A stretch of DNA of 64,000 nucleotides from Subtercola frigoramans (GTDB taxonomy: Bacteria > Actinomycetota > Actinomycetes > Actinomycetales > Microbacteriaceae). A model generated the notes under the pieces. That model did no database searches. It was not told the origin of the DNA and worked only from the letters and a program-made list of their open reading frames with translations. Below, piece by piece: positions 9,345-18,460 of this stretch. Numbering within the stretch: position 1 is the stretch's first letter; each line of letters starts with the position of its first letter. A program made the position numbers and the translations under genes. The stretch covers positions 1,302,001-1,366,000 of the forward strand of contig NZ_JAFBBU010000001.1 in NCBI RefSeq assembly GCF_016907385.1, in the 5' to 3' direction.

Positions 9345-10619
9345 ATGGCCCACGCAATCACCCCGCCGCGCGGCATGCGCGACTTCCTGCCCGCCGAGAA
9401 GGCGGCCAGGGAGCGCGCGCTCGGTATCATCCGCCGCTCGTACACCACCCATGGTTTCGACGAGATCGAGACCCCGGTGATGGAGGACATCGAGCGCCTG
9501 CACTCCGGCCTCGGTGGCGACAACGAGAAGCTCAGCTTCAGCGTGCTCAAACGGGCCATTCCCACGGCCGCCATCGAAGCGGCCGCCGCGGCCGACGACG
9601 CCCAGCAGCTCGCCGACCTCGGCCTGCGTTTCGACCTCACTGTGCCGCTCGCCCGGTTCTACGCGAGCCACCGCGCCGAACTCCCCGCCGTGTTCCGCGC
9701 CATCCAGATCGCACCCGTCTGGCGCGCAGAACGGCCGCAGAAGGGCCGGTACCGCCAGTTCGTGCAGTGCGACATCGACATCATCGGCGAGCCGACCCTC
9801 CTGGCCGAGGCGGAGATCATCACGGCCACGCTCGCCACGCTCGACGCACTCGGGCTCGAGAACTGCACCATCCGCATCAACGACCGCCGGCTGCTCACCG
9901 CGATGCTCGAGGTGTTCGGGTTTGCTGCTGCCGAGCATCCACAGGTCTTGATCACCGTCGACAAGCTCGACAAGATCGGTCAAGGCGGGGTTGTCGCCGA
10001 ACTGCGCGAGCGCGGGGCGACCCCGGCGGCCGTCGACGCCCTCGACGCGTTCTTCCACCGCATCCAGACGCGCGAGTTCAACCCCTTCGGCGTACGGGCC
10101 ATCACCAAAGCGCTGCCCTCGGGTGTCGACGAGGCCCTCATCGCTGACCTCGCGAGCCTCGCCGACTCTGTCGACCCGTCGAAACTGCAGTTCGACCCGT
10201 TCCTGGTGCGCGGAATGGGCTACTACACCGGCACGATCTTCGAGATCGCCCACCCCGACTTCGCCTTCTCCCTCGGCGGAGGCGGGCGTTACGACGGCAT
10301 GATCGGCCGTTTTCTCGGCACCGACGTTGCTGCGTGCGGCTTCTCGATCGGCTTCGAGCGCATCGTCGACCTGCTGCAGGCCGAAGACGCGGGGGTGACG
10401 GATGCCCTGCTGCTCCTCCACGACTCCGAAGCGTCGGCCGCCCAGCTCGTGGGCCTCAAGTCCCAGCTCGTCGCGGCAGGCACTCGGGTCAGGCTCGAGC
10501 GGCGCATCAAGAATACTAAGGCGCAGCTCGATCGTGCGGCCGCGGGCGGGTACACCTCGTTTGCGTTCGTCGGGGCTGGGACGCACTCCGTGGAAGACCT
10601 CGACGTGAAGGCGATCTGA
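9345..10619 (+). CDS. hisS: Histidyl-tRNA synthetase
   Basis: Charges tRNA-His. The protein has 424 residues, normal for HisRS. It begins MAHAITPPRGMRDFLPAEK, like other actinobacterial HisRS proteins. Class II motifs are visible: motif 2 region around VWRAERPQKGRYRQFVQCDID, the HisRS-specific region MGYYTGTIFEI, and motif 3 GGGGRYDGMIGRF followed by GFSIGFERI. A C-terminal anticodon-binding domain is present (about 330-424), which argues against the shorter HisZ regulatory paralogue. The frame is open upstream to 9084, but that segment is not HisRS-like, so ATG 9345 is used. No Shine-Dalgarno sequence precedes it. Confidence 0.92.
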   Translation: MAHAITPPRGMRDFLPAEKAARERALGIIRRSYTTHGFDEIETPVMEDIERLHSGLGGDNEKLSFSVLKRAIPTAAIEAAAAADDAQQLADLGLRFDLTVPLARFYASHRAELPAVFRAIQIAPVWRAERPQKGRYRQFVQCDIDIIGEPTLLAEAEIITATLATLDALGLENCTIRINDRRLLTAMLEVFGFAAAEHPQVLITVDKLDKIGQGGVVAELRERGATPAAVDALDAFFHRIQTREFNPFGVRAITKALPSGVDEALIADLASLADSVDPSKLQFDPFLVRGMGYYTGTIFEIAHPDFAFSLGGGGRYDGMIGRFLGTDVAACGFSIGFERIVDLLQAEDAGVTDALLLLHDSEASAAQLVGLKSQLVAAGTRVRLERRIKNTKAQLDRAAAGGYTSFAFVGAGTHSVEDLDVKAI

Positions 10620-10626
10620 GGACGTT

Positions 10627-10697
10627 TCGGCCAAATCAGCTCGGCCAAATCAGCCTCGAATGGCGATGTTACTTAGTTCGGCTATACAATTACTTAA
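10627..10697 (+). promoter_or_regulatory. Tandem duplication, direct repeats and leaderless promoter of the MarR gene
   Basis: Two perfect 14-bp tandem copies (TCGGCCAAATCAGC, 10627-10640 and 10641-10654) are followed by two TTACTTA direct repeats at 10669-10675 and 10690-10696, exactly 21 bp (two helical turns) apart. Between them TACAAT at 10685-10690 is a good -10 hexamer. Seven bases later comes the GTG start, so the transcript is probably leaderless. The TTACTTA pair flanking the -10 is a natural autoregulatory operator candidate. Confidence 0.6.
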
Positions 10698-11171
10698 GTG
10701 AACAACCAATTCGATCTCAGCACACCCGAACTCACCACACCCGAACTCAGCACGCTTCTCGGTGACCTCGTCACGGTCACCCACCGCCTCACCCGTCTTG
10801 CAGCCCAGGCCACAGGAGAATCTACCTCACCGGCAGCGTGGCGAACGCTCAGCGTCCTCACCTCGGCAGGCCCGATGCGCATCGGCGAGCTGGCTCTGGC
10901 CAGCCGCGTGAGCCAGCCCACGATGACCAAGATCGTTGCAAACCTCAACGAGGTGGAGTGGATCAAACGCATCGCTGACAGCTCTGACGCCAGGGCCTGG
11001 CAGATCGCCATCGCTCCCAAGGGCCAGAATGCGTTGAACGACTGGCGCTACCGCCTCGGCGCCGCTCTCGAACCGCTGTTCGCCGACCTGACCACCCGCG
11101 AACTCGGCGTGCTCGCCGAGGCCACCGACCTCATCGGCGATCGCATCGGGGTACAGGAACTCGCAGCGTAG
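10698..11171 (+). CDS. MarR family transcriptional regulator
   Basis: A 157-residue winged-helix regulator. The middle of the protein shows the MarR pattern: LSVLTSAGPMRIGELALASRVSQPTMTKIVANL (helix-turn-helix, about residues 50-82), followed by a wing with DSSDARAW and the ALNDWRYRLGAALEPLFADLT dimerisation helix. It begins at GTG 10698 without a Shine-Dalgarno sequence, consistent with the leaderless promoter described at 10683-10690. The N-terminal LSTPELTTPELST is a short repeat. No adjacent target gene is obvious: hisS lies upstream and eno downstream with its own leader. Confidence 0.88.
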   Translation: MNNQFDLSTPELTTPELSTLLGDLVTVTHRLTRLAAQATGESTSPAAWRTLSVLTSAGPMRIGELALASRVSQPTMTKIVANLNEVEWIKRIADSSDARAWQIAIAPKGQNALNDWRYRLGAALEPLFADLTTRELGVLAEATDLIGDRIGVQELAA

Positions 11172-11172
11172 G

Positions 11173-12692
<1,520 letters not shown>

Positions 12693-12706
12693 AACCCGCA
12701 GCTGAA

Positions 12707-12788
12707 ATCGGTAGTCGATATCGGTAGTTCATATCGGTAGTTGATGTCGCTGGTTGAGTAGCGGCGAAACCTGTTACTCAACCAGCGA
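12707..12788. repeat. 13-nt tandem repeats joined to a 14-bp inverted repeat
   Basis: Three 13-nt copies of ATCGGTAGTNNAT at 12707-12745 run directly into a perfect 14-bp inverted repeat: arm TCGCTGGTTGAGTA at 12747-12760, complement at 12775-12788, loop GCGGCGAAACCTGT. There is no T-tract. The position right after eno suggests a terminator or mRNA-stabilising hairpin, but it lies inside the leader of the next gene. Confidence 0.7.
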
Positions 12789-12804
12789 AAGCGAGGTACA
12801 CACA

Positions 12805-13425
12805 ATGCGGCCCCCCATTCTCGGAGCGCGGTCCACCTCGCCCGCCGCCGGCAAGCCGCGAAAGACAAGGGGCGTCACCGGTGCCTCAAGCGGCCCTGGC
12901 ACCAGTACCGCTGGCGCGTCAACCAGAGTGACTTCCGGGGCCGCCAGTGTGGCCGGTTCGACGAACTGGTTGCGCAGCATCCGGTTATCTGGATTCACCG
13001 TACTCATGCTCATCGTGCTTGTGCTGTTCGTCGTCGTCGTGGCTCCCGGAGCGCGTGCCTTCTTCGAGCAGCGGCAGCAGATCGCCGACCTGCAGAGCCA
13101 GGTCCAGCAGGCGCAGGTGAAGAACACCGAGCTGAACGCCGACGTCGCGAGATGGAGCGACCCGGCCTATGTTCGCGCGCTGGCCCGTGATCGCCTGTAT
13201 TTCGTCATGCCGGGAGAAACGAGCTTTCTCATTCTGAACGACACGACCACGACGGGCGGTGCGGCCGCGGCACCGGTGAGTACGAGCATCCAGTCGACCG
13301 ACACAAACTGGCTGGCGTCACTGTTCGCGTCAGGAATGACCGCCGGGCTGAGCAACCAGACTCCCGAGCAACTCGGCGCGAGCGTCGGCGCTGACACGGG
13401 TACTAACAACGGAACATCCAAATGA
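12805..13425 (+). CDS. ftsB: FtsB/DivIC-like septum formation initiator
   Basis: A bitopic cell-division protein of the FtsB/DivIC family. The 206-residue protein has a 55-residue low-complexity N-terminus, one membrane helix (about residues 58-82, LSGFTVLMLIVLVLFVVVVA), then a coiled coil FFEQRQQIADLQSQVQQAQ and the family ending VRALARDRLYFVMPGET near residues 125-145. A Thr/Ala/Gly-rich extracytoplasmic tail follows. ATG 12805 with AGCGAGGTA upstream is chosen over the upstream GTG/ATG codons. Residue 61 is encoded by TTA, a rare codon here. The next gene overlaps by 4 bases (ATGA), indicating translational coupling. Confidence 0.88.
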   Translation: MRPPILGARSTSPAAGKPRKTRGVTGASSGPGTSTAGASTRVTSGAASVAGSTNWLRSIRLSGFTVLMLIVLVLFVVVVAPGARAFFEQRQQIADLQSQVQQAQVKNTELNADVARWSDPAYVRALARDRLYFVMPGETSFLILNDTTTTGGAAAAPVSTSIQSTDTNWLASLFASGMTAGLSNQTPEQLGASVGADTGTNNGTSK

Positions 13426-13934
13426 CAACACCTCCTTTCGACCCGGCCAGCACAAAAGACATCGCTACGGTCTCGGCCCAGCTCGGGCGCCCGGCCCGCA
13501 ATGTGCTCGGGATCGCCGCGCGGTGCGTGTGCGGTGCGCCGACGGTGGTGGCGACAGCACCACGGCTCGATGACAACACGCCGTTTCCGACCTTGTACTA
13601 CCTGAGCCACCCCGCGGCGACGGCGGCGATGTCCGGCCTCGAGGCCACTCAGGTGATGCCCGTGCTGCAGGACCTCCTTGCGACCGACGATGAGATTCGT
13701 TCCCAGTACCAGGCCGCACATGAGCAGTACATCGCCAATCGCGAGAGTATCGCGGTGGTCGATGAGATCGCTGGAATCTCCGCAGGGGGCATGCCGGTAC
13801 GAGTCAAATGCCTGCACGCCCTCGCCGCCCACGCGCTCGCCGCAGGCCCCGGAGTCAACCCGATCGGCGACCTCGCGTTGGCAAAAAGCGACTGGTCTCC
13901 GCTTATATGCCAATGCATGGAGTATTCTGTATAG
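13422..13934 (+). CDS. DUF501 family protein
   Basis: Member of the actinobacterial DUF501 family, function unknown, always found next to the FtsB-like gene. It has 170 residues. Conserved pieces include QLGRPARNVLGIAARCVCGAP, FPTLYYLSHPAA and the final VKCLHALAAHALAAGPGVNPIGD. The conserved Cys pair in RCVCG and Cys in KCLH suggest metal binding, which is an inference. The ATG overlaps the preceding stop by 4 bases. Confidence 0.9.
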   Translation: MTTPPFDPASTKDIATVSAQLGRPARNVLGIAARCVCGAPTVVATAPRLDDNTPFPTLYYLSHPAATAAMSGLEATQVMPVLQDLLATDDEIRSQYQAAHEQYIANRESIAVVDEIAGISAGGMPVRVKCLHALAAHALAAGPGVNPIGDLALAKSDWSPLICQCMEYSV

Positions 13935-14051
13935 AGAGGCCAGTGCGGGCCAATGAACAGCTCCGCAGCTGCACCCCTTCCCAACCGTCCCGGCGCACGC
14001 TGCGGAGGTAGTAGCCTAATGGCTGAACCTTCACTGAGGAGATCCTTTACT

Positions 14052-15449
14052 GTGCCCAAAATCCTGATCGTCGGCGGCGGCTACGCCGGTTTCTATACCG
14101 CCTGGAAGCTCGAGAAGTCGCTGCGTTCCGGCGAAGCCGAGGTCACGATTGTCGACCCGCTTCCCTATATGACGTACCAGCCCTTCCTACCCGAGGTCGC
14201 ATCCGGGTCGATCGAGCCGCGTCATGCCGTCGTCTCGCTCCGTCGTCATTTGAAGAAGACGAAGATCATCGCGGGCAAGGTCGAGAAGATCACCCACGCC
14301 GACAAGGTCGTGACCGTCGTCCCGAATGCCGGCGAGCCGTACGAACTCGAATACGACACGATCGTCGTCACCGCCGGCTCCGTTTCGCGCACTTTCCCGA
14401 TCCCGGGTGTTGCCGATGAGGCGATCGGCCTCAAGACCATCGAAGAGGCCACGGCCATTCGTGACCGCATCCTCACCAACTTCGACAAGGCCTCGCAGCT
14501 GCCAGAAGGCCCCGAGCGCGACCGTCTGCTCACGTTCGTCGTCGTCGGTGGCGGCTTCGCCGGCATCGAGATCTTCGCAGAGATGCGTTCCTTCGCCAGC
14601 GCACTGCTCGACAAGTATCCCGAGCTCGCGTTCGAAGACACGCACTTCCACCTGATCGAGGCAATGGGCCGAATCATGCCCGAGGTCTCGCTGAAGACGG
14701 CGGGCTGGGTCATCCAGAATCTTGCAGAGCGTGGCGCAGAGATCCACCTCGAGACGCAGCTCAAGTCGGCCGTCGGCGGGGTCATCGAACTCTCGACCGG
14801 TGACAGCTTCGAATCCGATCTGATCGTCTGGACTGCCGGCGTCATGGCCAGCCCCATGCTCAAGAACACCGACCTCCCGATCGAAGAGCGTGGTCGCCTG
14901 CGCCTGCAGCCCGACCTCCGTGTCATCAACGATGACGGTGTAGTCGCCGATGCGTGGGGTGCTGGTGACGTCTCAGCCGTGCCCGACCTCTCCGGCGGAG
15001 GAGTCGGTGGCTTCTGCGTGCCGAACGCCCAGCACGCCGTGCGCCAGGGCAAGCAGCTCGCGAAGAACCTCGTCGCCGAACTGCGTGGCGAAGACGTCAA
15101 GGACTACTTCCACAAGAACGCGGGCGCCGTCGCCGGCCTCGGACTCGGTGTCGGTGCCTTCCAGTCCGGCAAGATCGGCATCACCGGCCTTCCGGCCTGG
15201 TTCATGCACCGTGGGTACCACGGCCTGGCCATGCCGAGCTGGGAGCGCAAGTTCCGCGTCATCTGGGGCTGGGTGAACAACTTCTTCCTCGGCCGAGACA
15301 TCGTCTCGTTCGAAGCCCGCGTTCACCCGCGCGCGGCGTTCGAAGAGTTCGCCTCGCGCCCCCGGCCCGCGGTCGCCGCTGCTCCTGCCGGGCATCCTGC
15401 ACCCGCCGGAGCGCCTGTCGCCGTTGGTGGAGCCGTCTCGAAAGAGTAG
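14052..15449 (+). CDS. ndh: Type II NADH dehydrogenase (NDH-2)
   Basis: A single-subunit, non-proton-pumping NADH:menaquinone oxidoreductase on the inner face of the membrane. The protein is 465 residues from GTG 14052, with GAGGAG at 14035-14041 upstream. The FAD Rossmann motif GGGYAGFYTAWKLE is at the very N-terminus. The NADH-binding motif VVVGGGFAGIEIFAEM lies near residue 160, and the second FAD motif GAGDVSAVPD near 300. PYMTYQPFLPEVASGSIEPRH is typical of the family. The C-terminus (EFASRPRPAVAAAPAG and onward) is an Ala/Pro-rich tail beyond the catalytic fold. The open frame continues upstream to 13953, but that part does not match the family. Confidence 0.93.
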   Translation: MPKILIVGGGYAGFYTAWKLEKSLRSGEAEVTIVDPLPYMTYQPFLPEVASGSIEPRHAVVSLRRHLKKTKIIAGKVEKITHADKVVTVVPNAGEPYELEYDTIVVTAGSVSRTFPIPGVADEAIGLKTIEEATAIRDRILTNFDKASQLPEGPERDRLLTFVVVGGGFAGIEIFAEMRSFASALLDKYPELAFEDTHFHLIEAMGRIMPEVSLKTAGWVIQNLAERGAEIHLETQLKSAVGGVIELSTGDSFESDLIVWTAGVMASPMLKNTDLPIEERGRLRLQPDLRVINDDGVVADAWGAGDVSAVPDLSGGGVGGFCVPNAQHAVRQGKQLAKNLVAELRGEDVKDYFHKNAGAVAGLGLGVGAFQSGKIGITGLPAWFMHRGYHGLAMPSWERKFRVIWGWVNNFFLGRDIVSFEARVHPRAAFEEFASRPRPAVAAAPAGHPAPAGAPVAVGGAVSKE

Positions 15450-15461
15450 CCTTCACAGGTT

Positions 15462-15535
15462 GCCCCCATAGCCCAATCGGCAGAGGCAGTCGACTTAAAA
15501 TCGACACAGTGAGGGTTCGAGTCCCTCTGGGGGTA
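15462..15535 (+). tRNA. tRNA with anticodon UAA (Leu) and a short variable arm
   Basis: A complete 74-nt cloverleaf: acceptor GCCCCCA / TGGGGGT (first pair G-U), D stem GCC/GGC, anticodon stem GTCGA/TCGAC with loop CTTAAAA (anticodon TAA at positions 34-36), five-base variable loop ACAGT, T arm GAGGG TTCGAGT CCCTC, and discriminator A. CCA is not encoded. The anticodon reads UUA leucine codons. Leucine tRNAs normally have a long class II variable arm; this one does not. Confidence 0.9.
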
Positions 15536-15544
15536 CTCGGCTCG

Positions 15545-15584
15545 AAGGCCCTACTTCCCCTTTTCTGCGGGGATGTAGGGCCTT
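15545..15584. terminator. Bidirectional terminator after the tRNA gene
   Basis: A long hairpin: outer arms AAGGCCCTAC (15545-15554) and GTAGGGCCTT (15575-15584), a single T-T mismatch, then inner arms TCCCC / GGGGA around an eight-base loop. The right arm is followed by CTGTTTG. It separates the ndh-tRNA side from the converging anti-sigma-like gene. Confidence 0.85.
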
Positions 15585-15642
15585 CTGTTTGAGCGATCGG
15601 GCTTTTTGGGGGAGCGCTGGTGAGCGGGATGCTCGGGTTGGC

Positions 15643-16479
15643 TCAGGCCGGGCAGCGCTCGGAGGGCATCGTCTTCACGCTGCCGTTCTCGATAGGCATA
15701 ACCGCTTCGTTGGCCACTTGGATCCTGATGACCTTGTCGTCGAGGAGGCCGAAGACGATCCACCCGCCTTTGCCATCGGTGAGACCGTAAAAGGGGTAGT
15801 CGTCGCTCTGGTACGTCCCTGTCTTCTCGATTCCCGGGTAGGCCGCGAGCAGTTCCTCTTTCGTCGAATCGATGCCGATCCCCGCGGTCGTCTTTGGCGT
15901 GGTCGACCGATTGTCGGTGACCCTTGTGCCGCCGGTGGCGAATGTGATTGCTGCAGTACTGGTCGGTTGATCAACCCCGCTCACAAAAAGGAGTCCGAAG
16001 CCGGTGAGTGCCTGGAGTTCCAGATATCCGCCGACGCACAACGGATCGGTGATGTCGGTGAACGCGGGGAGTGTCCGGCGTTGTTTCTCGAGAGTCGACC
16101 CGAGCTTCACCGGGCCGACGCCATCGAAACCGATGATCCACGTGCTGGGATCGGCGGCATCGACGATGGGCGTAGACGACGTAGAGGTCGGCGTGAATAT
16201 CGGACTCGGCGTGGCCGAGGCAGGCGTCGGAGTTTCACTGGTCGTCGGCGCAGCACTGACAACCGGGTTCGGCGCGAACAGACCGGTGCCGAGCGCGTAG
16301 GCGACACCGCCTGAAAGGCTGACCGCCAGCACGACCAAGGCCGCGATCACGGCGACGCGCTTGCCGCGGGCCTGTCGCGACGTCGAAGTCGATGCCGAAG
16401 TCGATGCCCGAGCCGTCGTCACGACCAGCTCGCGAATCGCACTCTTGCGCCTCGGGTCGAAAGTCGGTTCGTCGTTCAT
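15643..16479 (-). CDS. Membrane-anchored protein coupled to an ECF sigma factor
   Basis: A 278-residue protein with a short cytosolic N-terminus (PRRKSAIRELVVTTARAS), one membrane helix at about residues 41-64 (VAVIAALVVLAVSLSGGVAY), a Ser/Thr/Pro linker (70-105), and an extracytoplasmic domain of unknown fold (about 110-278) with Cys at LCVGGY and near the end (SERCPA) that could form a disulfide. Its ATG overlaps the sigma factor stop by 4 bases, so it is likely the cognate anti-sigma factor or a sensor for it. It lacks the classic HxxxCxxC zinc motif of ZAS anti-sigma factors. Function is inferred from context only. Confidence 0.6.
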   Translation of the reverse strand: MNDEPTFDPRRKSAIRELVVTTARASTSASTSTSRQARGKRVAVIAALVVLAVSLSGGVAYALGTGLFAPNPVVSAAPTTSETPTPASATPSPIFTPTSTSSTPIVDAADPSTWIIGFDGVGPVKLGSTLEKQRRTLPAFTDITDPLCVGGYLELQALTGFGLLFVSGVDQPTSTAAITFATGGTRVTDNRSTTPKTTAGIGIDSTKEELLAAYPGIEKTGTYQSDDYPFYGLTDGKGGWIVFGLLDDKVIRIQVANEAVMPIENGSVKTMPSERCPA

Positions 16480-17060
16480 CGTTCTCCTCCCGTCGGAGTG
16501 GTGGCTGGTTCGTGCACGAGTGCCGTCAGCCGTGCCCGGGCGCGGGAAAGGCGAGACTTCACTGTTCCTTGGGCGATGCCCAGCGCCGCGGCGGCCTCAG
16601 CGGTGCTGAGCTCTTCGAGGAGGCACAGTGTGATGACGTCCTGGTCGCGGCGGGGGAGCTGGGCGAGGGCCTGTCTGAGAGCGGCCCGACGGGCATCCAG
16701 ATCGAGTCGCTCGTCGATCGCGTCGGCGTCATCGGGCGTGTCCTGAGGGAGCGGGAGGTGTTCGAGAGCGACACGGTAGCGGCGGGATGATCGGCTGAAG
16801 TTACGGAACACGAAGTTGGTCGTCACCAGCAGCCACGGGATGATCGAACCGTCGGTCACTCGCATCGAATCCCGCCGCCGCCATGCCTCGAGGAAGACGA
16901 CCGCGGTCACATCTTCAGCATCGTGCACCGAGGCGGTCAGGCGCAGGGCGTGACGGAACACGCGATCGTGATGCAGGTCGAAGAGCACCCCGAATGCGTC
17001 GGCGTCGCCCGCGTTCACGCGCTCGAGCACCTGCCGCTCGTCTGATTCGCTTGCCCCCAT
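16476..17060 (-). CDS. ECF family RNA polymerase sigma factor
   Basis: A 194-residue sigma-70 factor of the extracytoplasmic function type. Region 2 (about residues 12-80) contains FGVLFDLHHDRVFRHALRLT, HDAEDVTAVVFLEAWRRRD and WLLVTTNFVFRN. Region 4 (about 125-180) contains LPRRDQDVITLCLLEELSTAEAAAALGI followed by GTVKSRLSRARARL. It forms a two-gene unit with the membrane protein downstream. Upstream, ACTATAGG lies only a few bases from the ATG, so transcription may start at or near the start codon, but this is not certain. Confidence 0.93.
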   Translation of the reverse strand: MGASESDERQVLERVNAGDADAFGVLFDLHHDRVFRHALRLTASVHDAEDVTAVVFLEAWRRRDSMRVTDGSIIPWLLVTTNFVFRNFSRSSRRYRVALEHLPLPQDTPDDADAIDERLDLDARRAALRQALAQLPRRDQDVITLCLLEELSTAEAAAALGIAQGTVKSRLSRARARLTALVHEPATTPTGGER

Positions 17061-17171
17061 ATACCTATAGTGTCCGAATAGGGTAGGGCGGTTCCCGATG
17101 CACGATCTTCGGGAGTGGGCGATTCGGCGCAGGCTGCCACGATCGTCGAAGGATTCCGGGTTGGGGGTTTA

Positions 17172-17675
17172 CTACCAGCCGAGGGTGCCCGGTGCTCCCT
17201 TGAACGGGCCGACGACGCGGGAGGTGATCCAGCCGCCGTAGAAGTCACCATCCTGGCTGGTCACGACCTCGCCGTCGACGGTGCACTCCTGCATAGCCGA
17301 AGGGTACACAGCGACCCGGCTGGCGAGCGACTCGTAGCCCGGCGCTGGGTCGGGGTAGTACCAGGCCGCGTTCGGGGCAGTCTGCGAACCACCGTGCACC
17401 GACAGGTACCCGGCCAGACCCTTGAACTCGCAGAATGACTGGCCACGGGCATCCGACAGGGAACCTGGGCGAAACGCAACCCTCGGCAGGTAGTAGACGG
17501 GCGGATGGCTGGTTTCGAGCACACGAACCGAATCAGTCGTGTCGACGATCGTCTCTCCGCCAAAGACGATGACGATTCGCTCGGTGGAGGGTTCGACTCG
17601 GGGCGGCCGCGGGTAGTCCCAGACGGACTCCTGGCCGGGGTTCGGTACCTCAGGGACGATCGGGCCGCGTTTCAT
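17172..17675 (-). CDS. DUF427 domain protein
   Basis: A 167-residue protein of the DUF427 family, a small beta-rich fold with no firmly assigned activity. Typical pieces are WDYPRPPRVE at the start, VVFGGETIVDTTDSVRVLET, HPPVYYLPR, and the end DFYGGWITSRVVGPFKG. The start at 17675 gives a normal N-terminus MKRGPIVPEVPNPGQESVWDYP. It is monocistronic, with 111 bases to the sigma factor gene on its downstream side. Confidence 0.9.
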   Translation of the reverse strand: MKRGPIVPEVPNPGQESVWDYPRPPRVEPSTERIVIVFGGETIVDTTDSVRVLETSHPPVYYLPRVAFRPGSLSDARGQSFCEFKGLAGYLSVHGGSQTAPNAAWYYPDPAPGYESLASRVAVYPSAMQECTVDGEVVTSQDGDFYGGWITSRVVGPFKGAPGTLGW

Positions 17676-17892
17676 ACTGCGACGCTAGCGGTGTAGTCCG
17701 AATGGTGGCTGTGGCTTGCTGCGGCGGTTGGCTGCGGTGGTCGGCTGCCGATGGCAGATGGCAGGGGGTGGCTGCTGCTGATGCTGGATGTGCTGGATGT
17801 GGTGGATGCTGGAGGCTGGTATTGCTGTCGCGGTGGGGGAGGGAGGTTGCTGCGCGATGCGGCTGAGCGCTCGCGCGGCTGAAGCAACGGGC
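17676..17892. other. Low-complexity GC/TG-rich spacer
   Basis: About 215 bases of irregular short repeats built from GCTG, GGTGG and GATG elements, for instance two copies of GATGGCAGATGGCAG-like sequence near 17750 and repeated GCTGGATGTG near 17780-17800. No coding sequence is credible. It fits the many short duplications elsewhere in the window. Confidence 0.5.
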
Positions 17893-18348
17893 TCAGGATG
17901 CTCGCGGTTCTGTAAAGCTGAACATTGTGACGGGCGTGCCTGTGCCCTCCTGTGTCCGGTAGAAGTCGAGGGCGCCCACATCGTCGTTGTCGGCCACGAC
18001 GAAGATGTCGTAAATGCCTTCGAGGGCTGCCGTCACGCGCAATTCGTGTAGCAAGCGTGCTGCGATGCCCTGTCGCCGGTGTTCGTGGTGCACGGCCAGG
18101 TCGTAGACGAACACCTCGGACTGGGCAGTTCGCGTCAGGGGAACCGTGTGAGCAGTGAGGCCGCCGATCACGTCGGAGCCCAGGAATGCGGCGATTGCCC
18201 AGAAGGAATCACTTCGCAGAAGGTTGTTGAGGTAGGAATCCTCGAGTGGATCGCTGGGTTCTTCGAACACGGCGGCCATCATCGCGAACGTGCGCGCGGC
18301 ACGTGCCTCATCGCCGCGGACCAGGCGCGTGACTTCGACATCGCTCAT
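17893..18348 (-). CDS. GNAT acetyltransferase resembling aminoglycoside 3-N-acetyltransferase AAC(3)-I
   Basis: A 151-residue GNAT-fold enzyme from ATG 18348 (MSDVEVTRL). The segment YLNNLLRSDSFWAIAAFLGS followed by the acetyl-CoA binding region VFVYDLAVHHEHRRQGIAA closely matches what I recall of AAC(3)-Ia (YLGNLLRSKTFIALAAF, YIYDLAVSGEHRRQGIAT). The match continues to the C-terminus (FYRTQEG...TMFSF). The relationship is from memory of the family, not a search, and the substrate is an inference; chromosomal relatives may not confer resistance. An open frame extends upstream to 18462, overlapping the divergent HNH gene start, but it is not family-like. Confidence 0.75.
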   Translation of the reverse strand: MSDVEVTRLVRGDEARAARTFAMMAAVFEEPSDPLEDSYLNNLLRSDSFWAIAAFLGSDVIGGLTAHTVPLTRTAQSEVFVYDLAVHHEHRRQGIAARLLHELRVTAALEGIYDIFVVADNDDVGALDFYRTQEGTGTPVTMFSFTEPRAS

Positions 18349-18460
18349 CGCACGATCATGCCACCAGTGCACAGTGGAGGTCGGGCCGAAGTTCTCCACA
18401 GATTCAGAAAAAGGGCCGACATGGTGAGAATTACTCGAACATATGTGCGAAAATTGATTC

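Noticed and set aside
17061-17110. Autoregulated ECF promoter upstream of the sigma gene
   Set aside because: A GGAAC element is present on the minus strand, but no matching -10 at the right spacing could be confirmed.
17676-17892. Small gene in the spacer between DUF427 and the acetyltransferase
   Set aside because: Open frames there are Gln/Ser/Pro or Cys/Gly low-complexity without ribosome-binding sites.
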